DNA from: JAHZKN01 sp965250205
Lineage (GTDB): Bacteria; Pseudomonadota; Alphaproteobacteria; Rhizobiales; Hyphomicrobiaceae
Direction of reading: 5' to 3'
Assembly (NCBI GenBank): GCA_965250205.1
Contig: CBDFNK010000008.1
Location: forward strand, 16,726-80,725
Length of the DNA stretch: 64,000 bases
Position numbers and translations under genes: made by a program. Position 1 is the stretch's first letter, and each line of letters opens with the position of its first letter. Below, one piece after another: positions 33,917 through 42,518 of the stretch. A model generated the notes under the pieces. The model worked only from the letters and a program-made list of their open reading frames with translations, was not told where the DNA came from and made no database searches.

Positions 33917-35296
33917 ATGGCTTTTGTTGCAAAAAATGGGCAACCCAGCATGGAGGAAATCTTGGCGTCTATTCGCCGGATTGTTGCTGATGACCCAAGT
34001 GGGGTGAGCCCACTTATTGATCTCAATCGAAAATCTGTTGATCGAACGGCGGCGTCAGGCACTGTCGATGTTGACACTGATGACAGTCCTGATTTTGAAT
34101 TGCCCAGTATGTTTCGGCTAGAAAATAGCTCCGATCCGCGAGGGCAATTATCCGCCAAGTTGAACGCCAAACAGAAATCCGCCCCCATAGGCCGGCTCAC
34201 GGACGCTATTCGCAATGTTGGCCCGAAGCGAGTGGTGGGCACCACTCGACCACGCGCGCAATCTCAAACCTCTGGGAAGACAGTGCCGCAGGGTGTCGAG
34301 GTCGCACAGCAGGAAGAAGCACACCAGTGCCAGGTGACGCCGCACGCCAATGGCCAATCAAAATCACTCGATAATGGTGATGCGGGGTTCGGCATTCGGC
34401 CAAAGGCTGCTCAGTCGTTGAGTTCGTTGGCAAACAATGGTGCAGACACACAGAGCACTACGAACGGACCAGTGTCGTCTATGCAAAATGGTGTGCACCA
34501 AAGTGGTTTGTCCGTCACAAATGGCCATGCCGAGGCCAGCGCTGTCACAAATGGCGCGACGTCTGATCTCAATGCGGTTCAGCAAACAAGTCAGCAGCCT
34601 GCAATGGCCGGCGGCGCAGATGCAAATGAACAGCCCCAAGCAGTGCAGTCTCCACAGGTCACAACAAACAACAGCGGCGAAGCGCCACCGCAGTCCGTTG
34701 CGCAGGCGGCCGCCAAAACGACAGCAAAATCGCCGCCACGTGTCATGGCACCTTTCCGAGATACACGTATGCAAATGATGGGGCCTACTGCGGAGGCAAA
34801 GGCCAAACAGGTAAAAGTGCCAAAATCTGCCTCAGAACCGGTGTCAGAACATCATCAAACGGAGCCCACACAAACCGTGCAACCAGCAGCCAACACGGTG
34901 CCGAATTCGGATATCGGGGCCATTGTGCCCGGTGCGCTTGACCTGCCTGGGCGCGGACTTGATGTGGCGACTGAGAGCATCACTGGATCAGGTGCCAATG
35001 AAGGTGATGACATGACGACGCATCACCGTGCAGTAGCTGCACCACAACAGATGGCTGAGCCAACGGGCGAGGCTGGTGTCTCCCCTGAGGGTCTTGAGGC
35101 GGAAACAAATCCGCCACCCCTGCCGGAAGGCTCTGATAACGGCGCCTCTGAGCAGATTGAAGACGCGACCGCAGATCTGTTGCGCCCAATGCTGCGCCAA
35201 TGGCTCAGCGATAATATGCCAAGAATGGTCGAAAAGGCGCTACATATTGAAGTTGCTGAAACGGTTCGGACAGGAAAACCGACGGATGGGTCCTAA
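33917..35296 (+). CDS. DUF2497 / PopZ-like polar organising protein, first of two
   Basis: A 459-residue protein with the two conserved ends of the PopZ family: QPSMEEILASIRRIVADDPS near the N-terminus and a C-terminal helical block LLRPMLRQWLSDNMPRMVEK followed by ALHIEVAE. The 370 residues between are low in complexity and rich in Gln, Asn, Ala and Pro, as expected for a disordered linker. PopZ forms pole-localised condensates that anchor the chromosome origin and recruit cell-cycle proteins. ATG 33917 has GAGG upstream; a GTG 12 nt earlier is unlikely. A second, diverged copy follows after 188 bp, then valS. Confidence 0.85.
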   Translation: MAFVAKNGQPSMEEILASIRRIVADDPSGVSPLIDLNRKSVDRTAASGTVDVDTDDSPDFELPSMFRLENSSDPRGQLSAKLNAKQKSAPIGRLTDAIRNVGPKRVVGTTRPRAQSQTSGKTVPQGVEVAQQEEAHQCQVTPHANGQSKSLDNGDAGFGIRPKAAQSLSSLANNGADTQSTTNGPVSSMQNGVHQSGLSVTNGHAEASAVTNGATSDLNAVQQTSQQPAMAGGADANEQPQAVQSPQVTTNNSGEAPPQSVAQAAAKTTAKSPPRVMAPFRDTRMQMMGPTAEAKAKQVKVPKSASEPVSEHHQTEPTQTVQPAANTVPNSDIGAIVPGALDLPGRGLDVATESITGSGANEGDDMTTHHRAVAAPQQMAEPTGEAGVSPEGLEAETNPPPLPEGSDNGASEQIEDATADLLRPMLRQWLSDNMPRMVEKALHIEVAETVRTGKPTDGS

Positions 35297-35484
35297 TCAT
35301 TTGTCGGTCTGGGTCATATTCTCTCCGTACCCGTCAGAGAAAGTGTTTATGCACAGTGGGTTGTGCTTGCGGCCTGCCAGCGCATTGGCATCACCACCTG
35401 GGACTGTTTATGATGTGAGCCTATCCCAGGAACGAGTAGGCGGCCACCGCGAAAATCTGAGATGGTCTTAGGAGATCCAGGCGT

Positions 35485-36867
35485 ATGAGCCAGCATGGCA
35501 AATCTGGCGAACAGAGCATGGAAGAAATTCTTGCATCTATTCGCTCCAGTGTGGACACAGACGAAGGTGCGCTTGTTGCGCAAGACTCAACTGCTGCCAA
35601 AAGCAACGGAGGTGCACGCCCTCCTGCAGCCCGTGCTCCAGCACCCAACAGCCCTGCCAGCAATGGTAACGGGCGGTTGCAAGACGCGCTGTCTCAAGTT
35701 GTTGTTGGTAGCGCACCCCTTGGTGCATCAAAAGGTGTAGGCCCGTCCTCGCCACCACCATCTGCGCCACCACAGCCTGAGCGTGCAGCAAGACAAACCG
35801 CACCATCTGCCGCCAACGGTGATCTAAAGCGCAGCGCCAACGCTGGTGTCGCGGATGATGATCTGTCAGACTTGTTTGCAGACCCAGTCCCACCTGTTGC
35901 AGCCAATGTGCCACCTCTGAGTGCGAAAAAGCCAACGGGTGCCACGCCCTTAGGCACGTTGACGCCAGCCGGTGACGCAAACGCACCAAGCCTGCGTCCT
36001 GCCACACCAACTTCGGTAGCCGCGCCTGCTGCACCAGAACTTTCGCCATCAGCGCCTGCCTCATCGTCATTTGCTACACCCGACGTGACAGCAACCGCGA
36101 AACCATCGTTCTCAGGTCTCGGGCCCCGACAGCCTGAGGTTGCCGGTGGTCGCGTGCCCAACCCAATGTCTGAGGGCGGCTCCAAGTCCGAAGTGTTTGC
36201 GTCGATGACAGCGCCAACACCATCGCCACCACAGTCAGAACCGGCGCCACCACAGTCAGAACCGGCGCCACCACAGTCAGAACCGGTGCCAGCACAGTCA
36301 GAACCGGTGCCATCGCAACAAAATAGTGACCCAAAACCAAAACGAGAGCCAAGCTTTGCAGCCTTAAGAACGTTGGCAACAGGATCGCCGGAGGCAGCAG
36401 ACCCGACGCCTGTTCCAGCGGAGATGGAGGCTTCTAAAGCGCCATCGGTGTTGTTGCCTGAAATGCAAGATCTGCCAGACGCAAATCCGGTTGCCCAAAT
36501 GCAGTCCATGGCCGCTGTAACTTCACAATCCAATACGGGTGGGTTTGTTCCGACCGCTAAACAGCCGAAGATGCCGGACGTCATTAGTTTGCCCGACGAT
36601 GACCCAGCCGAAGCGCCAACTGAAATTGTGGTCGCTCAAAAAGCCGCTGCGCCATCGACATCGGAAAGCTCAATCGATGACGAAGGTGCTGGCATTGCGC
36701 CTGGTGCGAAGGTTGCAGCCACGCCAGGCTCACGCAGCTTAGAAGACATCGTTGTTGAATTGCTGAAGCCGCAGCTTTCACAATGGCTCGAAGCCAATAT
36801 GCCGCGGATTGTTGAACGTGCTTTGCGCGCAGAACAGCAAGGGTCTTCTGACAAAAAGAACTCTTAA
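35485..36867 (+). CDS. DUF2497 / PopZ-like polar organising protein, second of two
   Basis: A 460-residue paralogue of the preceding gene. The N-terminal motif reads GEQSMEEILASIRSSVDTDE and the C-terminal one EDIVVELLKPQLSQWLEANM then PRIVERALRAEQ. The linker is Pro/Ala/Ser-rich rather than Gln/Asn-rich and contains four copies of the heptad PPQSEPA. AGGAG lies before the ATG. This copy is nearer the usual PopZ linker type (acidic and Pro-rich) and sits in the usual position before valS, so it may be the orthologue of the canonical gene; that is inference. Confidence 0.86.
   Translation: MSQHGKSGEQSMEEILASIRSSVDTDEGALVAQDSTAAKSNGGARPPAARAPAPNSPASNGNGRLQDALSQVVVGSAPLGASKGVGPSSPPPSAPPQPERAARQTAPSAANGDLKRSANAGVADDDLSDLFADPVPPVAANVPPLSAKKPTGATPLGTLTPAGDANAPSLRPATPTSVAAPAAPELSPSAPASSSFATPDVTATAKPSFSGLGPRQPEVAGGRVPNPMSEGGSKSEVFASMTAPTPSPPQSEPAPPQSEPAPPQSEPVPAQSEPVPSQQNSDPKPKREPSFAALRTLATGSPEAADPTPVPAEMEASKAPSVLLPEMQDLPDANPVAQMQSMAAVTSQSNTGGFVPTAKQPKMPDVISLPDDDPAEAPTEIVVAQKAAAPSTSESSIDDEGAGIAPGAKVAATPGSRSLEDIVVELLKPQLSQWLEANMPRIVERALRAEQQGSSDKKNS
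36226..36309 (+). repeat. Four 21-bp tandem repeats in the second popZ-like gene
   Basis: The unit CCACCACAGTCAGAACCGGC (plus G) is repeated four times; the first two are identical and the later ones differ at one or two bases. In frame it encodes PPQSEPA-type heptads. Repeat number could change by slippage without breaking the frame. Confidence 0.93.
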
Positions 36868-37057
36868 GTTTGACGTTAGGTCAGCTTCTGACACTCGGCT
36901 TTGGCGTTTTAGAATTTCTGCCACGGCGACCGGCCTTTAAGACCGTCCCGTGACCGAAAGCTTCGCCAAGCCTGCCAATAGACGTCGTGCAAGGTTGACA
37001 ACCGTGGACACCTGCGCCACCACCCTGAAAAGCCTTCATTCTTAGCGGCACCCTTTC

Positions 37058-39823
37058 ATGCTTGAAAAGACCTATCAGCCGGCCGATATCGAGCCGCGCA
37101 TTCGTGAGACGTGGACCCAAAATGAGGTCTTCAAAGCCTTAAGGCCAGATCGTAAGGATGCGCCACCGTTCTGCATTGTGATCCCGCCTCCCAATGTCAC
37201 TGGCTCACTGCATATGGGCCATGCGCTCAACAATACCATTCAAGATATATTGTGCCGCTTTGAACGCATGCGCGGCAAGGATGTGTTGTGGCAACCGGGT
37301 ATGGATCATGCGGGCATTGCAACGCAGATGGTTGTTGAGCGACAATTAGCTGAGGCCCAGGAGCCGGATCGGCGCACGCTTGGTCGCGAAAAATTTCTTG
37401 AAAAAGTATGGACCTGGAAAGAAGAGTCTGGCGGCGCCATTATCAATCAGTTGCATCGCCTCGGTGTGTCCTGTGATTGGTCGCGCGAGCGCTTCACGAT
37501 GGACAAAGGTCTGTCAGAGGCGGTCATCAAAGTCTTCGTTGCGCTTTATGACGAGGGCCTGATCTATAAAGACAAGCGTCTTGTCAATTGGGACCCAAAA
37601 TTTCAAACAGCAATCTCTGATCTCGAAGTCGAGCAAGTTGAAACGACGGGTTCTTTCAAATGGTCTTATGGTGATGAAGAAGAGCCGTTTGACGGTGATG
37701 CGCTGGCAAAAGTCCTAGCGAAAAACCCCAGCGGACACATGTTCCATTTCCGCTATCCGCTGAAAGACGATGCCAAGCGGTTTATTGTCGTGGCCACAAC
37801 GCGTCCTGAAACGATGCTGGGTGACAGTGGTGTTGCCGTCCACCCGGACGATGACCGCTATAGAGATATCGTTGGCAAAAACGTCGTGTTGCCTCTGGTC
37901 GGGCGCGAAATTCCAATCGTTGCGGATGAACATTCTGATCCTGAAAAAGGTACCGGTGCCGTCAAGATCACACCCGCCCATGACTTCAATGATTTTGAGG
38001 TCGGCAAGCGCCACGATCTTGAGCAGATCAACATTCTGGATGCAGCTGGTAATCTCCTTGATGCGTCGAGTGACGAGAGTAACACCGTTCCCGAAGACTA
38101 TCGCGGCATGGAACGGTTTGCAGCGCGCTTACAGATCGTCAAAGACATGGCGGGGCAAGGACTGCTGGCAAAAATTGAACCGACGACCCACACTGTGCCG
38201 CATGGCGACCGGTCCAATGTTGTCGTCGAGCCGTGGCTGACCGATCAGTGGTATGTTGATGCTGAAACGTTGGCCAAGCCTGCGTTGGCGGCAATCAAAA
38301 ATGGCGATGCTCGGTTTGTGCCGAAGAACTGGGAAAAGACCTATTTTGAATGGCTCAATAACATCCAACCGTGGTGCATCTCGCGCCAGCTATGGTGGGG
38401 TCATCGCATTCCGGCTTGGTATGGACCGGATGGCGAAGTATTTGTTGCCGCAAATGAAAGTGATGCGCAGGCCAAAGCCAACGCGCACTACAAGAAAGAC
38501 GTTGCCCTCACACGTGATGAAGATGTCTTGGACACGTGGTTCTCATCGGCGCTGTGGCCGTTTTCAACGCTTGGCTGGCCTGACGAGACACCTGAAGTAG
38601 CCCGTTTTTATCCAACAAGCACATTGGTCACCGGCTTTGACATCATCTTCTTTTGGGTTGCCCGCATGATGATGATGGGCCTGCACTTCATGAAGGAAGT
38701 GCCGTTCAAGGATATCTACATCCACGCTCTTGTGCGTGATGCCAAAGGGCAGAAAATGTCGAAGTCCAAAGGCAATGTGATTGACCCTTTGGAGTTGGTT
38801 GATGAGTATGGTGCTGATGCGTTGCGCTTCACGCTTGCCGCTATGGCAGCTCAAGGCCGTGACATCAAGTTGTCGACAGCCCGCGTAAAGGGCTATCGCA
38901 ACTTTGCCACCAAGCTTTGGAATGCCGCGCGTTTGGCAGAAATGAACGAGTGTGTGCGCCAAACTGATTTTGACCCCGCATCTGTCAATGAGCCGCTGAA
39001 TAAATGGATTGTTGGTCAAACCGAGCAAGCTGTTAAAGCGGTCAGCGAAGGTATTGAGGGTTATCGGTTCAACGATGCGGCTGGTGCGGCTTATGAGTTC
39101 ACCTGGGGCGTGTTCTGCGACTGGTATCTTGAGCTCATCAAAACCATCTTGGCGGATGATGATGAAGCCTCGAAGTCCGAAACCCGTGCCACCGTCGCCT
39201 GGGTGCTCGATCAGATTCTGAAAGTCCTACATCCGTTCATGCCCTACATCACGGAAGAGTTGTGGGCTCACATGGTGGAGCATGGCGAGCAGCGCGTTTC
39301 TGTATTAGCGCTCAGTGAATGGCCTCAGCTTGATGGCCTGGTCTCGGGCGATGCCGAGCGTGATATCGGCTGGGTTGTTGAGATGATTTCAGAAATCCGT
39401 TCTGTCCGATCAGAAATGAACGTGCCAGCTGGTGCCAAATTGCCTTTGGAAGTTGTGGCGCCGACAAAGACCATTAAGGAGCGCATCAAAGCCTATTCTG
39501 ACACAATCAAGCGCATGGCGCGCCTTGATGACATTGCGTTTGTTGAAAGCCCATCAAAGGGTGCTGGTCTGATCGTCTTTGATGACGCCACGCTGGCGTT
39601 GCCGTTGGCGGGTGTCATCGACATGGACGTGGAACGCAAGCGGCTGACCAAAGAGATGGGCAAGATCGAAAAAGACCTGGCCAAAGCCCAAGCTTGGCTT
39701 GCCAATGACAAGAATGTTGCCAAGTCACCTGCACACGTTGTGGCGCTCAACAAGGAACGTGTGGGTGAGCATGGCGAGCGCATCGAACGCCTCAAGGCGG
39801 CTCTCAAGCGCATCGAGGGTTAG
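37058..39823 (+). CDS. valS: Valyl-tRNA synthetase
   Basis: A 921-residue class I synthetase. The HIGH-type motif is PNVTGSLHMGHALN (about residues 46-59) and the KMSKS loop is GQKMSKSKGNVIDP (about 564). The editing domain (CP1) lies between, with TTRPETMLGDSGVAVHP. An anticodon-binding helical domain follows, and a C-terminal coiled coil (EKDLAKAQAWLANDKNVAKS) of the ValRS type ends the protein. It joins valine, made through IlvD encoded downstream, to tRNA-Val. Its stop codon overlaps the stop of the convergent M48 gene by 4 nt. Confidence 0.98.
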   Translation: MLEKTYQPADIEPRIRETWTQNEVFKALRPDRKDAPPFCIVIPPPNVTGSLHMGHALNNTIQDILCRFERMRGKDVLWQPGMDHAGIATQMVVERQLAEAQEPDRRTLGREKFLEKVWTWKEESGGAIINQLHRLGVSCDWSRERFTMDKGLSEAVIKVFVALYDEGLIYKDKRLVNWDPKFQTAISDLEVEQVETTGSFKWSYGDEEEPFDGDALAKVLAKNPSGHMFHFRYPLKDDAKRFIVVATTRPETMLGDSGVAVHPDDDRYRDIVGKNVVLPLVGREIPIVADEHSDPEKGTGAVKITPAHDFNDFEVGKRHDLEQINILDAAGNLLDASSDESNTVPEDYRGMERFAARLQIVKDMAGQGLLAKIEPTTHTVPHGDRSNVVVEPWLTDQWYVDAETLAKPALAAIKNGDARFVPKNWEKTYFEWLNNIQPWCISRQLWWGHRIPAWYGPDGEVFVAANESDAQAKANAHYKKDVALTRDEDVLDTWFSSALWPFSTLGWPDETPEVARFYPTSTLVTGFDIIFFWVARMMMMGLHFMKEVPFKDIYIHALVRDAKGQKMSKSKGNVIDPLELVDEYGADALRFTLAAMAAQGRDIKLSTARVKGYRNFATKLWNAARLAEMNECVRQTDFDPASVNEPLNKWIVGQTEQAVKAVSEGIEGYRFNDAAGAAYEFTWGVFCDWYLELIKTILADDDEASKSETRATVAWVLDQILKVLHPFMPYITEELWAHMVEHGEQRVSVLALSEWPQLDGLVSGDAERDIGWVVEMISEIRSVRSEMNVPAGAKLPLEVVAPTKTIKERIKAYSDTIKRMARLDDIAFVESPSKGAGLIVFDDATLALPLAGVIDMDVERKRLTKEMGKIEKDLAKAQAWLANDKNVAKSPAHVVALNKERVGEHGERIERLKAALKRIEG

Positions 39824-40980
39824 ATAGCTTTGCCAGGATCAGACTTGGACTTGGGTTTGTCTTTAGGTTTCGACTTGGCTTTTGGCTTGCCGCAGATGGT
39901 TTTAAGAGCCCGCCACTCATCTGAAGTCAGAACTGGGCGAGCATCATATTTCGGTGCGGTTTCAAACCGCTTAAGACGTTCTTCGGTGACGGGGTGAGAA
40001 CGAAGAAAGCTGGTCGTGCGTTCAAATGTGTTCGACTTCGCTTTGTCTTTTTCATTCATGCGTTCAAAAAAATCTTTGACCCCTTTCAGCGATATATTTG
40101 CTTCTCGCATCAGTTTAACTGCGTGAGCATCCGCCTCACGTTCAGCATTGCGCGAATAACTGAGTTGCGCGAGTAGTACGCCAACATTCGCAATGTTTGA
40201 ATTGCCTCCTCCGAGCAAGAATTGCACAGCTGCTGACATGCCCATGGCGCGAACAACGCCCGTCTCAGGATGGAGTTCAAGCCCATGACCTATTTCGTGG
40301 GCGAGGATGCCAGAAATTTCATCGCTACCGCTAGCCTTTTCAAGAATTTTTCTTGTCAGAATGATCTGTTCACCAGGTACCGCAAATGCGTTCACGATAT
40401 TCCAATCGAGAACGACAATGGAAAAGTTCTGCGCCGCACCCGTTCGGTCGAGCAGCCGGTGTTTGATTTTTTCGAGCGCGCGGTTACCATCTGGGGTGGA
40501 GCAGGTTTTAGCGCTGCGACTGAGGCCTGAGATGATGTTCTGGCCGAGTTTTTGTCTCGCCGTATCCGGGAGCAAGCTCGCAAGAGCGCGCGATGGTGAT
40601 AAATCCGCTGCCCAGACAATAGCGCAAATGGCAAGGATCGCAAGCGACACCCATAGCCAGGGCGTGGCCTCTCGCTTGCGTGTCGCGTAGGTGGTAAGAG
40701 CCGGCACGCGCTCAGCCAATCGTTGGACAAACCCAGCATTTGAAATGAACAGCGTTGCGTCAGGGTGTTGTGCTGAGTTCAGCAGAATGTCGTCGGAATG
40801 GCGTGAAATTGGTTCGGCAGATTGCAGGGCGCTGTATGGCCAAATAGTGAGCGCCACTCCGCTCGCGTTAAAAGCAATGCCTTCATGCACCAGCTGCACT
40901 TGGACATCGGTCGTTGCAGCCGACATCCCATCGCTGAACGCGGCCGCTATAACGTGCCCTTGGCGTGCATCAGAAGCCAT
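39820..40980 (-). CDS. M48-family zinc metallopeptidase, membrane-anchored
   Basis: A 386-residue protein: a soluble N-terminal part of about 105 residues, one membrane helix (WLWVSLAILAICAIVWAA, about 108-125), then an M48 peptidase domain with the zinc motif HEIGH (His228-His232) and the third-ligand region EREADAHAV. The C-terminus is a run of Lys/Pro/Ser repeats (KPKAKSKPKDKPKSK). It resembles the LoiP/BepA type of membrane quality-control proteases, but the exact subgroup is not clear. Its start overlaps the end of the DUF898 gene by 11 nt, so the two are translated together and may act together. Confidence 0.88.
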   Translation of the reverse strand: MASDARQGHVIAAAFSDGMSAATTDVQVQLVHEGIAFNASGVALTIWPYSALQSAEPISRHSDDILLNSAQHPDATLFISNAGFVQRLAERVPALTTYATRKREATPWLWVSLAILAICAIVWAADLSPSRALASLLPDTARQKLGQNIISGLSRSAKTCSTPDGNRALEKIKHRLLDRTGAAQNFSIVVLDWNIVNAFAVPGEQIILTRKILEKASGSDEISGILAHEIGHGLELHPETGVVRAMGMSAAVQFLLGGGNSNIANVGVLLAQLSYSRNAEREADAHAVKLMREANISLKGVKDFFERMNEKDKAKSNTFERTTSFLRSHPVTEERLKRFETAPKYDARPVLTSDEWRALKTICGKPKAKSKPKDKPKSKSDPGKAI

Positions 40981-42127
40981 CTATGTCGAACGCTTGGGCG
41001 AGCCCTTCTCCAAGATTTGGTCCAGCCGCCGCATTTTGCGCAATGTCTTGCAGGGGTGCAGTGCCGACAAATTCAAGATGCTCAATCGTATAGCGCATCA
41101 TCCGGGCCTGTGCGATGGGTGTGAGAATGCCTAATGTAAAAAGTACAATCAGGAAATTTGAGACGATAATCCACAGCAGGCCAAGACCGGTCATTGAGCC
41201 CTGAAACCGTCCAGCTTCAAATATGGTATTATTGGCAAAGTGATTAAACTGTCGGGCGCGATACCAAGAACTAACCATGCCGAATAGCAGATAACTCAAG
41301 GCGAGGAAGCCAAATATTGCTGCGATTTGTTGTCGGGTTAACTTGTAGTCCAAAGTAGGGTCGAGCTGTTTTTGGGCGATCTGGTCTGCGCCAATTAGTG
41401 CTATTCCTGAAAAAAAACAAAAAATAATAACAGCGGTGCCAAACCATAAAACGGTATAGGGCACGTACAGTGATCTTGCCATTGCGGTAAACTCAAACGG
41501 TCGATTTCCAAACTGCGTATCGTCTGTGATGAGTTCTTGAAGACGTGTGGTGCGCCACGGAACGACCCAACCAAGCGTCAACGGGATTAACAGTCCGGTC
41601 CAGAAATAACGTCCCGCATAGCGGGTATCGCTCCCAACTAGACCGGCTCGTATCCCGCGCCAACGTGTTCGCGAAAAGCGATACCGCCAGGCGCGATAGG
41701 TTCCCATGCCAAATAAAAAGAATATGGCAGCGTACATCGCAATGGAGACCATTTTTTGTCCTGGTGTATTGGGTCCAAAAATCAAGACGCCTGCGACCGA
41801 GACCAACAGCAGCGGCACGATCACCAAGAAGAAGATGATGACAAAGCCTTTGAACAGCTCACCGCCTGTGCCGGTATATTGCAAGGGTTGTCCATTCAGG
41901 CGAATGCCGGACCAAATTCGTTTGCGCACTTCAGTGCGGGCCCAAAATGTGTAGATGCCGAGGGTGATGATCCGCAGCACAAAATTGATGAACGAGAGGC
42001 TGACAAGGTCTTTAGGCTGGCGCCATGACAACGCGATAGGGTCGTCTTGGCTGGGCGAAGGAGGTTGTTGTGCCTGGAGTGTGGTTGGCGGGGAGGTTAG
42101 GGTCCCATCGGGTGGCAACATCGGCAT
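40970..42127 (-). CDS. DUF898 (YjgN-family) multi-pass membrane protein
   Basis: A 385-residue protein with a Pro/Gln-rich N-terminus and about six membrane helices (for example FVIIFFLVIVPLLLVSVAGV, GRYFWTGLLIPLTLGWVVPW, VLWFGTAVIIFCFFSGIAL, LLWIIVSNFLIVLFTLGIL). Between helices are the conserved stretches ITLGIYTFWARTEVRKRIW, YRFSRTRWRGIRAG and FGNRPFEF that mark DUF898. The function of the family is unknown. It overlaps the downstream M48 peptidase gene by 11 nt, a pairing known in other alphaproteobacteria, which suggests a membrane-protein quality-control role. Confidence 0.87.
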   Translation of the reverse strand: MPMLPPDGTLTSPPTTLQAQQPPSPSQDDPIALSWRQPKDLVSLSFINFVLRIITLGIYTFWARTEVRKRIWSGIRLNGQPLQYTGTGGELFKGFVIIFFLVIVPLLLVSVAGVLIFGPNTPGQKMVSIAMYAAIFFLFGMGTYRAWRYRFSRTRWRGIRAGLVGSDTRYAGRYFWTGLLIPLTLGWVVPWRTTRLQELITDDTQFGNRPFEFTAMARSLYVPYTVLWFGTAVIIFCFFSGIALIGADQIAQKQLDPTLDYKLTRQQIAAIFGFLALSYLLFGMVSSWYRARQFNHFANNTIFEAGRFQGSMTGLGLLWIIVSNFLIVLFTLGILTPIAQARMMRYTIEHLEFVGTAPLQDIAQNAAAGPNLGEGLAQAFDIDGF

Positions 42128-42518
42128 TTAAAAAATTTTCCTGTGCTTTTTTATGGCGTCCTATCCCAGTCTCATTTGGCGTTTGGGAAGCCAATGCACC
42201 AAGAATTAGCCAAATGATCCGCATAAGTCCTGTACGGTTGCGTGCAGCCCTGAAACGCGCGACCAAAAGTGGCCCATTTACCACAATTTGGAGCCAAGGT
42301 GCCTCTATTGGGCCACAAACCCAGCAGAGACTCTAAAATGCTAAAATGGATCCAAGACCACGCGCGGGCGGCACTGTTGTCTTCTGTTATCTAGTGTCAG
42401 ATTTCAGTTTCGTTTCTGAGACGGGTCTGGTGTGACCATCATCTTGAGGGTGTTGTGACTTTGGTTGCAGGCATGCTCGAGAGTTGTGGTGTTTTTCAAG
42501 CGGGGACAGAGCCAAACA
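42128..42518. other. 391-bp gap upstream of ilvD
   Basis: No gene or RNA element is recognised. The divergent promoters of the DUF898 and ilvD genes must lie here. No leader peptide rich in branched-chain codons was found. Confidence 0.45.

Noticed and set aside
36226..36309. CRISPR-like array
   Set aside because: The units are directly adjacent with no spacers and encode in-frame heptads; it is a coding minisatellite. No CRISPR array or cas gene was seen anywhere.
36074..36584. Long minus-strand frames opposite the second popZ-like gene
   Set aside because: They mirror the repetitive Pro/Ser-rich coding strand and give low-complexity Gly/Val strings; shadows of the real gene.
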